Of a stretch of DNA of 64,000 bases, positions 24,490 to 36,081 are shown in pieces (the stretch's first letter is position 1; the number at the start of each line of letters is the position of its first letter). Below the pieces are notes generated by a model. That model made no database searches. It worked only from the letters and a program-made list of their open reading frames with translations, and was not told where the DNA came from. The stretch is from Endomychus coccineus (taxonomy: Eukaryota > Arthropoda > Insecta > Coleoptera > Endomychidae): assembly GCA_958510875.1 (NCBI GenBank), contig OY294068.1, positions 175,243,411 through 175,307,410 on the forward strand, given 5' to 3'. The translations under genes were made by a program, and so were the position numbers.

Positions 24490-25680
24490 TTCCGGGAAAA
24501 AGGAGAATTTTTTCTTAATGTAGTTTTTTGAGTGTCGTGTTGATTAGCATTTGTGTTTTCGATGTGCGTGTTGAATTACAAAAATTAAAAGTAATGTGAA
24601 AAAACGATTGTTTGAAAATTCCGGAAAAATTAAAGAAAATTACAAGGAAAAACACTCTAACGTCATTGAAATTATTGTGTGATAAGTTGCTGTATAGTTT
24701 TTTTTGTACGATGATTACGAATTTGACATCAAAAATGATTGAAAATAACATTAGGATTATTCTAATTTACACAAGTTTGTAACAAATAAATGCTACGACC
24801 AACCGTTCTCGCAAGAAATCAAATCCAAAAACGTATTGCTATTCCCAAAAATGCCTAAGGGTGGAGGTAACAACTTTTTGATATTAACATCGTCACATTC
24901 CCTTCTAACGATTTATAAAAATAATAGTATCTATCATTTTTTTTGACAAAACTTTCCAAGTTTACTTTACTATAGTGGTACAAGTTAATTTGAATTGTGC
25001 TTAGATGACTAACTTTTGAAATAGGTATTAACGTACACAAACGGAGTTGCAGACAGATTATATCATTCAAAGAATGATCGTTGGGGTTTAACACCTTCAA
25101 CAGAATAGTTGAGCCATTCCTATTAAAGTAACGATCAGAGGATAGAGTTTCAAAACATAATAATTTGGGAAAAACCCAGGCATATCTACGAATTCTATCA
25201 AGATTGTAAAAATGCAAATGAATCCAAGAGTACCTGAAGAGCTCTTGAGGCGATCGTACCTTTACAAGGTCAGTATAAGTTGACACCTGTGCAGGTAGAA
25301 AGTCGTAACCAGACAAATCGTCGCCACTTCCAGACCACCCGTATAGTTTGTAGTAAGTTTATAGTAGATCCGGTTCATTCATGGATTCCTTCTTCAGCTT
25401 AACTCTTGTAATAAGACTTCAAAAGGCCGCCCACCCCTTTCATAGCATTCCGCTGAACGATAAACTCATTAGCACTGACAGACGGAAACGATGCGGTTAT
25501 TTGAGTTGGCCAATAAACTCAACATGTTTTATGAGATTAAAATTCACATACTATTTGATTTGAACATATTCACTCTTCTTGATTTTAGATTTACCAAAGC
25601 CATAATTATGTGATGAGCGTTTTGGCTTACAAAACAAGAGATGATTACACACATTCGAATATTCTTAGAATAATAACATT
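24490..25680. other. Unassigned stretch with a 153-codon frame
   Basis: The longest frame is on the minus strand, 25316-24855. It starts MSGYDFLPAQVSTYTDL and contains RYAWVFPKLLCFETLSSDRY. It has many Tyr, Leu and Ser residues and no motif I recognise. It could be coding matter from a mobile element. Nothing else was identified here. Confidence 0.3.
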
Positions 25681-25682
25681 AT

Positions 25683-26225
25683 ACAGTATGTTCCGGTTTG
25701 TTTCGGCCAAACTGAAACAGGTCATAGATCATTTTAAGCATAAAAGTTAGACAAGGGCCGATCTCCAACAGTAGTGGAGGAATTGAAATTAAAAAAAATT
25801 GATTTGATTAAAATCATGGTTGACACTTTAAAAATTAAGTTTCGAAATTTCGTACCCCTGTTAATTGACCAGTATTACTATTCAAGCAAATTTTATAGAA
25901 AACATATACAGGATGATATTTTATTCAAATGGATGGTTTAGCACATTTTTAAGAACCAGTTAAAGACTGACCACATGGAAACTATCCAGGAAAATGGATT
26001 GAAAGGGGTGGTTCAACAGAATGGCCACCTCGCTCTCCAGACATAAATTCGTTGCATCTCTTTGTATGAAGGTATATGAAGGGCAAAGTTTAAGCAATGC
26101 CAGTGAATACACGGGAAGAACTTCACCAAGGCAGTCAAGTCATAAGATGGTTACGTCTTTGTATTGAACAAAATAGTGGTCACTTCGAACATCTTCTTAA
26201 AAAAAATTTGTTCATTAAAATGTAT
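25683..26225 (+). pseudogene. Decayed mariner-like transposase, C-terminal part
   Basis: A TATACAGTATGTTCC end-like sequence at 25680-25694 is followed by decayed sequence. From about 25970 pieces read PGKWIERGGSTEWPPRSPDI (the third Asp box) and IRWLRLCIEQNSGHFEHLL (the typical C-terminus). This is the same broad family as 7229-8278, strongly decayed. Confidence 0.65.
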
Positions 26226-26503
26226 TGTTTGTAGTTTCTATTGTTAGTGTATTGTTATTTTAACGAATAGATAAAAATCTAATTTGCTACTTTTTATTTA
26301 CGTGATTTTATTAAAGGGATCTCTTGAAATTTTGGAGTGCGCCACCCCCAACCCCTAAGCGTTGAGATTACGTGCTTGATTTTATACCCATTTCGAAACT
26401 TTTCAGGGTGGGGCGTTCAAATTTCAAAAATACCTAAAATGAGGACCATCACCCTAAATAGTCCAGGCAATGAGCCGGGATTTCAGCTATTATAAAAAAA
26501 AGG

Positions 26504-27197
26504 ATTGGGTGACACTTTTTCCACTCCATTTTTTCCACTGGAAGTTTTTTTTTTCCAATAACCTTTTTCCTCTAGTAATGATTTTCCACCAATTCGAAAA
26601 TAGTATAATTGAAATGATTTGAACAAGTATCATAGCAACGACAGTTTGATACGTTGAACTGACAGTTTGACCTAACACCTTGGTCTGACAGTTATCCCCC
26701 CTCCCTGTGGAACATGTACGAGCGCGTGTTACAAAATCTGTCGAGAACCAACAATGTGTCGGAAGGTTGGCACAACAGATTCCAGGTGGTTGTGGGAAAA
26801 AAACACCCTAGTCTTTACGCCTTCCTCCACGAGCTACAGAAAGAACAAGGAGACACCGAGGACATGATCCGCGAGCTGGATTTAGGCCACAAAATTAAAA
26901 AAACTACACAGCAGTCCAGAGTGAAAAACGAAGAGCGAATAAACAATTTAATCGCCAATATGAAGATAGGAAAAGTGGAGGCGAAGTTTTGGAATATTTA
27001 AAAGCTGTCGGTCACCATATGCAATTTTGATATCCTGTTTGATATCCATTTATAAAACTATTAAATGTATTAAAAAATAAACTGGAGGAAAAAATAGACT
27101 GGTGGAAAAATTTATTAGTGGAAAAATATATTAGTGGAAAAAGCGGAGTGGAAAAAGCAGAGTGGAAAAAATGGAGTGGAAAAAATGGGTCCCACCC
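26504..27197 (+). mobile_element. MULE/FLYWCH-type DNA transposon derivative
   Basis: The ends are inverted: GGGTGACACTTTTTCCACTC at the left, and the complement-like CACTCCATTTTTTCCACCC-type sequence at the right, closing with GGGTCCCACCC. Both ends carry arrays of the unit TTTTTCCACT (26507-26585) and its reverse AGTGGAAAAA (27080-27190). Possible 9-base target duplications are AAAAAAAGG and AAAAAAAGA. Inside lies a short transposase piece. The element is about 690 bases, far too short for an autonomous copy. Confidence 0.65.
26714..27001 (+). pseudogene. MULE-type transposase C-terminal fragment
   Basis: The 95-codon frame contains NLSRTNNVSEGWHNRFQVVV and HPSLYAFLHELQKEQGDTED. This is the conserved region near the C-terminus of FLYWCH/MULE transposases, where the TNN-x-x-EGWH-N box is diagnostic. 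Upstream DDE parts are missing, so this is an internally deleted copy. Confidence 0.8.
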
Positions 27198-27206
27198 AAA
27201 AAAAGA

Positions 27207-27590
27207 CATGTGGGTCATAATCGAAAAAATTTTGTGGGATTCGATTCGTGGGGTTATCAGGATCATTCATAACACATAAATCCCCTTGGTGGATTTAAAA
27301 TTCAAACATAATATATATTGCCAAAATAATCTATAAGTAGAGTGCAAAAATGACCAATTTGATCGTTTTCACCCCTAGAATTGATTTCAAGTAAATCTGA
27401 CGTGAAAATCGTAATCAGCGACCCAAAAAAAACCTTGGTGCATTTTAAATTCAAAATTACCCTTTTGGGGGTCATTTCTGGCCAACAAGGGGGGGGGGGA
27501 GGATGACCGGTGAGATTTCATATGTCATGAATGATCCTGATAACCCCACGAATCGAATCCCACAAAATTTTTCGATTCTGACCAACATGT
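27207..27590. repeat. Inverted repeat, arms about 70 bases
   Basis: CACAAAATTTTTCGATT and TGATCCTGATAACCCCACGA near 27525-27590 are the reverse complement of 27207-27273. A G-rich run and TTTGGGGGTCATTTCTGGCC lie between. An outer pair, TAGTCCAGGCAA at 26458 and its complement near 27615-27625, suggests a larger insertion enclosing the MULE derivative as well. Confidence 0.65.
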
Positions 27591-27639
27591 CGTTTTTTTT
27601 ATTTTCTGGTTCGTTGCCTGGACTATAAATATCTGTGGT

Positions 27640-28340
27640 GGTTGAGTAGAATTATCTGATTCATTTATATTGTGTACAGTCTCCGTAGCCGTATTGACCT
27701 GAGGTTTAGTGTTTATTATGTGCTTATTTAATTTATCGTTATTACTTGCTATAATTGCTATATTTGTTATCACTTTTTTGTTTGCACATTCAGATCACAA
27801 AAAAGTAGAGCTATCTATTTATTCACATACTCAATTAGTTTAAATATAAAATAGCAGAAAATTAATTCACATCAAAATTAAGCGACAATTTTTTTCTCAA
27901 ACTTAATTTAATTATTTAATATTGCGTTTTTCGTTATTTGAATCAAATCAAATTAAATAGCACTGCATTTATTAAATAATGTACTACTGTATAATCGGAC
28001 TGGAACGAATAGTAAGTCATTTTTATTTTGTTCATTTTAAAACGTCATTATGGCCGAGTTAGTCGCAAGAACTCATAGATACCAACTTGAAGAGAACGAA
28101 GTTTCTGTTTAGAAATGAGCCTCTTCTTTGAAGGGCCATAGCTTATAATGAACTAGATTTCAGATCGTTAGAACAATAGTGGTTTGAATCTGTGCGATAC
28201 ATTGCGACTCAACATGTAAATCATTTTTAGAATTATTTTTAACACTTTTCAATGTAATTTTATACAGGACTTTATGATATAGCTTAGTTAGCATAGTATG
28301 ACTGCTTATTTCAGGAACATTTTATGACTGTTTTTGAGAA
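27640..28340. other. AT-rich stretch, no recognised feature
   Basis: Nothing recognised. Confidence 0.5.
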
Positions 28341-28345
28341 ACATA

Positions 28346-29604
28346 CGGGTAAGGTGAAAAGTCCCTGAAAAATCAAACATGAAATGATTTATTTGGTCAA
28401 AACTTATTTTATTTCTCAACATAATCTTCTTGTAACCCGATACACTTCGTCCAACGTTTTTCTAATTTTTCGATCCCTTACAAATAATACGATTTCGGCA
28501 ATCTTTCAAAATATACGTTTGTTTCAGCGATGACCTCATCGTTGGAGCCAAATTTTTTTCCACCGATCCATTTCTTCGAATTTGGAAATAGATAAAAACC
28601 GCAGGGGTCCAAATCTGGAGAATGTGGAGGATGACGAACCAATTCGTAGCGCAATTCATTCAATTATACCATTGCGACTGCGGATCTGTGCGCTAGTGCA
28701 TTGTCGTGGTGAAAGACCACTTTTTTCTTTGCCAAATGTGGCAGCTTTCGCTTCAAATCGGCGTCGAATCGATCCAACAGATCTGCTTACGTATACGTCG
28801 GTGATCGTTATGCTCTTTTCAAGGTAATCGGTATGAACGATACCGTGTGCATCCTAAAAAACTGCCGCCATGACTTTGTTGGTCGATAAGCCCACTTTGA
28901 CGTTTTTCGAATTCGATTCGCCAGGATAACAAGTCCACTATTTCCACTGGTGTGTTGTGATGGATCCATGTTTCGACCACGGTTACAAACTGGCGCAAAA
29001 GTACTTCTTATCGCGCTTCAACTTCACCAAACACTCCTTTGAAGTTGTCATATGGTGGGGCTTGTTGCCAACAGAGAGCAAACGCAGCACCCATCTGGCA
29101 GATGGCTTTCTCATATCCAAAAATTTGTGCACAATGTTCCGTACCCGTTCGGTTCAGATGCCCATAGTCTCAGTAGTCTCGTGCACTTTAACTCGCCTAT
29201 CGTCCAATATCATACCATGGATTTTAACGACGATTTCTGGCGTTGTAACCTTAATTGGACGACCAGAACGTTCAGCGTCCTTTAATTGTAGTCATACTAC
29301 CACAACGAAAATCAGTAAGCCACTTGTGAAACGTTCCAATCGATGGTGAAGAGACCCCATAATGTTTAACAAGCGATGCTTTCGTTTGCGTAATGTTTTT
29401 TCCACCCAAGAAACAATAATGTTCAATCAAGACGCGAAATTCACTTCAAGGTTTCTTGCTTCGGATGGATGTCAAAACAGAACTGAATGACATATCAGTC
29501 TGAAAATTTTAATGCGTTGTAGTTAAATATGATACATCACAAACGTCACATGGGATTTTCGATTGTGGCGCCATCTGTTTTATTTTTCAGGTATCTAGCT
29601 ATCG
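28346..29604 (-). mobile_element. Mariner element, full length, broken transposase
   Basis: The 1259-base element is flanked by TA at both ends. The ends share TACG...CCTGAAAAAT-AAACA in inverted orientation. On the minus strand it reads, in order, a mariner helix-turn-helix (FRVLIEHYCFLGGKN, then NITQTKASLVKHYGVSSPSI), a middle part with many stops, and ELRYELVRHPPHSPDLDPCG followed by KKWIGGKKFGSNDEVIAE, the DD34D-type C-terminal block. Length and block order are those of a complete mariner. Premature stops and frameshifts inactivate it. Confidence 0.88.
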
Positions 29605-29609
29605 TATAC

Positions 29610-32600
29610 GTTTATCTGACTGACCTTCTAATTTTATTTCTTTTTTCTTTCAGTTTTTTATAATATCTAGGTACAATTGTACTATCTAACTAATAAACAA
29701 GGAGATGAGACCATCAAACTATCTATGCTACTATCTGAAGCTGATTATGATTACTAGTGACGCAGGGTTAAACATGGTATGAATAATAAATTTTGATAAA
29801 TATTGCTTAATTTGTTACCTACGAGACCAACTGGAAGAAAATTGTACCTTCAATAGGTTCAAGTGACAATGATTATCATCATAGGATTGATTCAAATACA
29901 TTCTTCATATTTTACCAGTTACTTGTAGAAATAGGTACACGAAATTGTTGAGTAGGTGAAAAGTACTAATTAAAAATTGTTTTCATAACCACTATCAATA
30001 ATCAAACAGAAAGAAAAATGAATCTTGTGATATTTCCATAGCTGTGGAAATGAAATTTCAACTTTACCACAAATCTAATTTCAGAAGTTATCTTTCAAAT
30101 ATCTCTACAAAAAGTTATTTGCGATAATAGAAATACGGGCGTATTGAAAAAATAGCACGACTAAATACACCAAAATTAAATCTTCAACCAGTTAAAACAT
30201 TGTTGATAATTCCTTTCATTCAATGACGTAGCGTGGGGAGAGCAGAGGGGGCGCCCGCCCCGTGCGGTATCTTGATAGGATGGCAAATTTCAAAAAAAAT
30301 ATAAAATAAAAATTTCACAAGGTAGGAATGTACAATAGAATGGACACAGACTGATTGTCATACGAGAAAATTCAAAATTTTCAATTGAATTTGTCGTTGA
30401 AGCAGGAATTCCCTATGTATAGGTTAGTATGATCATCTTTGCCTGGGCACGTCTTTTTATGAATGAGGTTGTATTACCATATTGTTTATTGCGAAATTCA
30501 AGCTGCTAGAAATATTCCTGACAACTGCCATAAGCAATGGCAGGTGTGGGAGAAACTTTTCTAATTTACTAAGGACGATATGAGTACACTAAGATAAACT
30601 TATCGGGCTATCTTGACTAGTGAGCAAGTAATGATTTATGCAATCGATATTGTTCTATTAAATCTGTGATATATAAGAAAATACAATTTCAGTTCAAAGA
30701 AGTATTATTTTTATTTCTAATATAAGATAATTCCTACTTCTTGATAGATAATTTATTTTCGCATTATTTTTTCCAATAAAAGGTTAAATAAATTAATACC
30801 TATTTTTAAATAAATTAAAATAACATTCTTTTTTAATTTAGAAAGTGAATGCAAAAAATTCTTCAGCGAAGAATATATTCATCATATTGCAATATTCTCA
30901 GTAATTTGAATAATTTTTTCAGTAAACAATAAATTTTCTCGAAGTAATAATATTTTCAATCAAATGTGGTTTACAATTAAATTAAGTTTTTTAGTTTTAA
31001 AGAATTTTAAATTATGGAGAAAATAGTTACTTTATTGAAAATTATCAAATTTGTAGATTATGATATTTATATTTTCATTTATGAAGGGCAGAAACCTATG
31101 CTAATCCACTGCTTTCCTTATTCTTTAACGAAAAATACCAAACATTGTACATAATGCTATGCACTTATCAAACATTAGTTCAGTTAAGCTCGAAACAGTA
31201 AGACCAATATTTCGGATTATGTAGACGATTGTACATTAAAAAAACATTATGTGGTATACGATATTCAGTTATTAGTTTACAATGCATCATTGGACTTATT
31301 TGAAAAATTCGAAAAGAATGATTTCCCAAAATTTTCTTTCCAATTCCTACATATACAGTTTGGATACATTTAATTTGCCAGGTTCTGTTGTACTGACCGT
31401 TGTCTCTTTTATCTTTTTTATTATTTAATTTTTCGGCGTTGGCTGCTTTCTAATTCCTGGCTTACATCAGGAGTGTTTAATGTGAAAAAGATTTGTGGCA
31501 ATTTATTAAATTCATTTTGGTTTCTATTTCTATATGAATAATATTCAATCTGTACAAGAATTGCTAGAGGTAGTTGATAATTATGAGTAAAATAAATTAA
31601 TAATAAATTAATTGTTCATCTTTCGACTCCATTCGATGATTCGAATTTTCAGTTTTACTGAAGAATGCGATGATATATCATTCGTTGAAACATTCCTATT
31701 TTCGTTTTACTATTCAACTTACAGTGAGACACTTTCATATTAAAATTCAAATCTACTCAACTATCAGTACTCATATGTAGGATGTAGGTAAGTTGATTCA
31801 ATTACATTGGAAGGCAATTATCGATTTGAGTGATTCAGAAGTACTTACGCATATCGGTATTCTTCATCCATATGAATATAATCTGGAGGGATTATGTGCC
31901 ATGTGTTTTCATAAGCACATTCCTCATATCCGTTTACGGCCATAGTTTCCCGTAAGCACAATTGTTGCTGTCTGATCACACTGTTGCACTGGAGTGGACA
32001 AGCTCTTTACAGCTCTGTAAGTGTGTATTAGATCTTCTTATCTAACTAAGCCAGGTGGAAAATATCGACGTTTGATAAGATACTATGTACATAATAAAAA
32101 TGATTAGGGACAAGCTTGTCAGGTGGTTTATATTATTCCCTTCTATAGGTTTTGATGTTGGAAGAAAAATATCCCATTATGAATTATACCCACAACAGGA
32201 TATACAATTCCTTTGTCCCACATTATCGAAGCATCGTTGCTTTTTAGCATTGAAAATTAAAAAAATTTGATATGAACTATTTTCACCTTCAAGTTGTTCT
32301 TGAAGTGAAATCTATAGTATGATATTTGATAGCCCTTGATCTTTTCATTCCGAATGTTACACTTTTAGGTATCTATCATCCCCCCTCCCCCCAACCAATC
32401 TCAGGTGGAATCTTATAAATACTGATTCACATCATAATAAATTACTATTAATTTTGGTTCCGTCCCTTTGGGCACCCCTATGGAAACACTTTCATTCGGA
32501 ACAGATAAAGATTAATTTTCCTTTGAAATAAGAAGAAAACAAAATGAAGTACCCGTTTTATCTTGAGAATGATAGTTTTTGACACGGACAACTTATATTA

Positions 32601-32940
32601 TATACGCGATATACGTATATGCATATTGGTATATAGTACCTACAATCTATCGGATAATTTATTATAAATAAGTTCTCTATATCCTTTGACTACTCATAGT
32701 GTTGATGGAACATCGTGTGAGCCATAGAATATACCTTATTCTATAGTGAGTAGAAAAATTGAGTCTGGTAGAGTTCACCAAAGTGGTACAATTGATCAAA
32801 AAGGACGGAAGACCGAAGACATTGTCATACATCCCCTACCCCATCCACCCCCAACCGATATGCCATAAAAAGCAGCTGATAAGAAGAGGGCTTGAAGAAT
32901 CTCAAATTTAATTTTAATATTTTATTTCAAAATTTATTGG
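29610..32940. other. AT-rich intergenic stretch
   Basis: No gene recognised. A GC-rich patch at 30230-30270 (GACGTAGCGTGGGGAG, then GGGGGCGCCCGCCCC) resembles one end of a hAT- or piggyBac-like element, but no partner end was found. The stretch from 30660 to 31100 is extremely AT-rich. Confidence 0.45.
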
Positions 32941-32984
32941 CATTTGCATCAGTTAAAGCTTTCAACATTGGCATTATTTAAATC

Positions 32985-33600
32985 TGATATACTAATATGT
33001 CATTAACGTGAATCAGGAACAGAACAGGTCCAAGAACTGTTCCCTGAGGGATGTAACCTCTCGCTACTCATATAATCACCAATTTTGACTACTTGTTTAC
33101 GCTCTTTTAAATAATTTTTAAACAGCTCTCACTGTTTCCGTCTCACACCGATGTTATACAATTTACGCGCTAAATCTCGTGGTCGACTGTGTTCAAGAAC
33201 ACGCTCCCCAACACATTTAAAATCATCGAGGTTTTCGTATAAATAATAATTCGTCACAAATGCCATAGCATCGTCGGTTGATACCCCACTTCTGAACCGA
33301 AATGTTAATGAAATTTTTTTTTTACAAAAAGTTGCAGACTACTTTATTGTTTTTCCATACATTTTAGCCAAATTTGAAATGATTGTTAGTCTATAGTTTC
33401 TTTCAGTTTTTATAAATTGGTATGACAACTGCTTTTTTAATGTGATCAGACATATAGATGAGTTAAATGTTAAATTTATTATATGCGATAAGATCGGTGC
33501 TATATTTTGTAATACTACAACAGAGATATTATCCAGATCACATGATTTATCCTTATCTAAGCTTGTTATGATTTTAATCATTTCATAATTAGTAATAAAC
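32985..33600 (-). mobile_element. Non-LTR retrotransposon reverse transcriptase fragment
   Basis: Minus-strand blocks in order: MIKIITSLDKDKSCDLDNIS with VVLQNIAPILSHIINLTFNS (fingers); a degraded NYRLTIISNLAKMYGKTIK; RKLYNIGV and ELFKNYLKERKQVVKIGD; then, in another frame, YIPQGTVLGPVLFLIHVND. It differs in sequence from the three-copy family at 1465, 16985 and 59548. At least three frameshifts. Confidence 0.8.
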
Positions 33601-33879
33601 TGTTCTTTTTTATTAAAAGTACTATTTTTTGGTACTTTGATTTTTTCGGCTAGATCGGTGCATCACTAGCGTAAAAAAATTCACTCGGAGGAATTCGAGG
33701 TCGATGTGTATAAATTCTTGAATTTTTTGTGAAAAAGTATCTACATAAAATATAATATATCTATTTAAAGTATAATCTTTTAGTAAGAAAAAAAAAATTT
33801 TGAAATCAATTATGAAATAAAAGAAAAATGTTTTAAATGGTATATTTTATTTTAACTTTCCATTAAAATGTAAAGCTGT

Positions 33880-34110
33880 TTTGTCAACAAAGTCGAACTT
33901 CCTGATTTTGACAACAGAATCGTGATCAGCAACCTCGTAAACCCCAGAGTGAATTTTTTAACGCTAGTAATACCTTTTCAAATTTTGGTTGAGATTTCCC
34001 ATGAAAATGTCGAGTTTTCCGGTCAATGAAGTGGAATTTCCCGATTCTGACAAACGGATTCGTGATCAGCGACTTCGAAAACCCCCGAGTAACGATTTGC
34101 TGCCAATTTC
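33880..34110. repeat. Two degenerate units with a recurring phrase
   Basis: GAATCGTGATCAGCAACC at about 33918 and GATTCGTGATCAGCGACTTC at about 34050 head two similar units about 130 bases apart, each continuing to an AAACCCC-AGAG-type run. The same phrase also occurs in the foldback at 22984-24118 and near 27400. Confidence 0.6.
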
Positions 34111-35039
34111 CTTTCATATTTTTTTGTCAAATACATTAGTCAATTATCAGTCCAAATCAACAATTAATTAAAAGCTTTATTGTTAATAAACAAATAGGGA
34201 TAACAAAAGCGCGCCTTCAAAAGGGGGTCTTCTGGTTTGGGGTGCTTTCCCGAACATTTTGACACCAAGAACTTTCAAATCGGTCAATAGTAGCAAAATA
34301 CCTTAATTTTCGATTTTTGAGGGCTATTTATACAGGACTAATAAGAGAAATTAAATAAAAGATATGTTCTTCTGCAATATCATTGTTTTCCAAAATGTTA
34401 ATGTTGATATATCCAACAACCAGCTGATTTTTGCATTTTTATTGTTTTCCAAGTATCTGCAACAAATATTCTTTTTGGTCCCATATATTCGTAATCAATA
34501 TTTTCTCTTGTTTGCAGTTTTTAAATATTTATTATAAGAGAAATTGAATAACAGACATGAAGGGAAAAAATGGCTTTCCTAAATTCTCATTTCCCAGTGT
34601 GATAAAGCTCAACATTAGCGAAAATTTACTGAAATTCTGGAGTAAATTTATTATACAGTGTGTCCACGTTATAAGGATTTACCACTCTTGTAATTTTTGT
34701 ATTTTTTGGCGGATTTTGATAAACTTTTATTTGTTAGGTTGGTATTTAAAATGTGCATTAAACTAATGGATAATTTTAGTTTTGGGCTTTAATCATGGCC
34801 ACCTACGACCACTTTTATTGGCTTAAATTTCAGAAAGCATTATTAGGGATTTTTCTTAGAGAAAAACAGATGATGGATCCTCATTTAGGATAACGTTGAA
34901 CTTACCTGTACCGATTTTCAGTGTTCTAAAATACAGGATGTTCAAGAAAAGAAAATTTACTTTCATCGACAATAATACAAATTATTAAACAATTTTATCG
35001 TTAAATTAACAAATGAGAAATTTGTAAAAAATGTAATTT

Positions 35040-35390
35040 CCACTTATCCAGCAAATTCTCTTCTACACTTGTCAATTCGTTGCCGATTATTCCTTATCAC
35101 ATTTCTTAACTGCTGTCGAGTTATACTGTGACAAGCTTCTCTGATGCTATCAAAAAGTTCTTCTCGGTTCTGAGGTCTTGTAGCATACACTTTATTTTTT
35201 ATTGTACCCTAAAGAAAGAAATCAAGCGGCACAATGTCTGGGGATCTCGGCGGCCAACAAATAAGAGGACTACTGCGTCCGATTCAACGATTAGGAAAAT
35301 AATCCTTCAACCACTGTCTCACATAAACAGCGTTATGGATAGGATCTCCATCAAGTTCTAAACTCATTTCGTTGAAATCTAAGAAAACGA
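35040..35390 (-). pseudogene. DUF4817-type mariner transposase fragment
   Basis: Minus-strand translation gives LDGDPIHNAVYVRQWLKDYF (the second Asp box), PPRSPDIVPLDFFL (the third Asp box), KNKVYATRPQNREELFDSIR, and a C-terminal RNNRQRIDKCRREFAG. Contains stops. The N-terminal half is missing. Confidence 0.75.
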
Positions 35391-36081
35391 GCAACACTTA
35401 AATATTCATAAGAAAGTATGGCCCAAAATAATATTTTCGTTTAAAATGTCACAGAAGACATTTTCCTCCACATTATGATATTTTGTGATGATACAATCCC
35501 GTTGGACGTAAATGTAGCCTCAATCGTGTTCAAAATATTCTTTTAAAATTCAGATGCTTCAAGAAGAGAATTTTGGCTTAAAAGGGTTCTTACCGGTTTA
35601 ATTCAAACATTTCCAGATTTGGCCTTCAATAATATTTAAATTTCTACTAGCATCCCTGAGACTTGAATGTGAATTATCAGTAATAATATAACAAGAGAGT
35701 GAGAATAAATTGAAAATAATTTGACAGATTTTTTGAAAACTTGTTGCCAGACAATAATCACGAGAGCCCGCAGGGCTCGAGTGGCTATTTCCAAATGGCA
35801 ACAAGTTTGAACAAATTCTGTCAAATTATTTTCTAATTTATCTAACTCGCGAGTTATATTTGACTAGATTATTTTTTGATTCACAAATTTTTACAATAAA
35901 AATATATCAAAACATTCTTAACCTTAATTTTTGAGGTGTCATTTTATTTAAATGTCGATCAATAAAACTATTAAAAAATTTAATTTGATTAATTATTACA
36001 ATATACGAAAATATCGTTGGTACATTGTGAATATATTAAAAGACTTATCAATTTAAATTAGTACAATGAAAAATGCAATTA

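Noticed and set aside
24780..25330. A nuclear copy of mitochondrial or ribosomal RNA
   Set aside because: The sequence does not follow any rRNA stretch I know, and a long frame runs through it.
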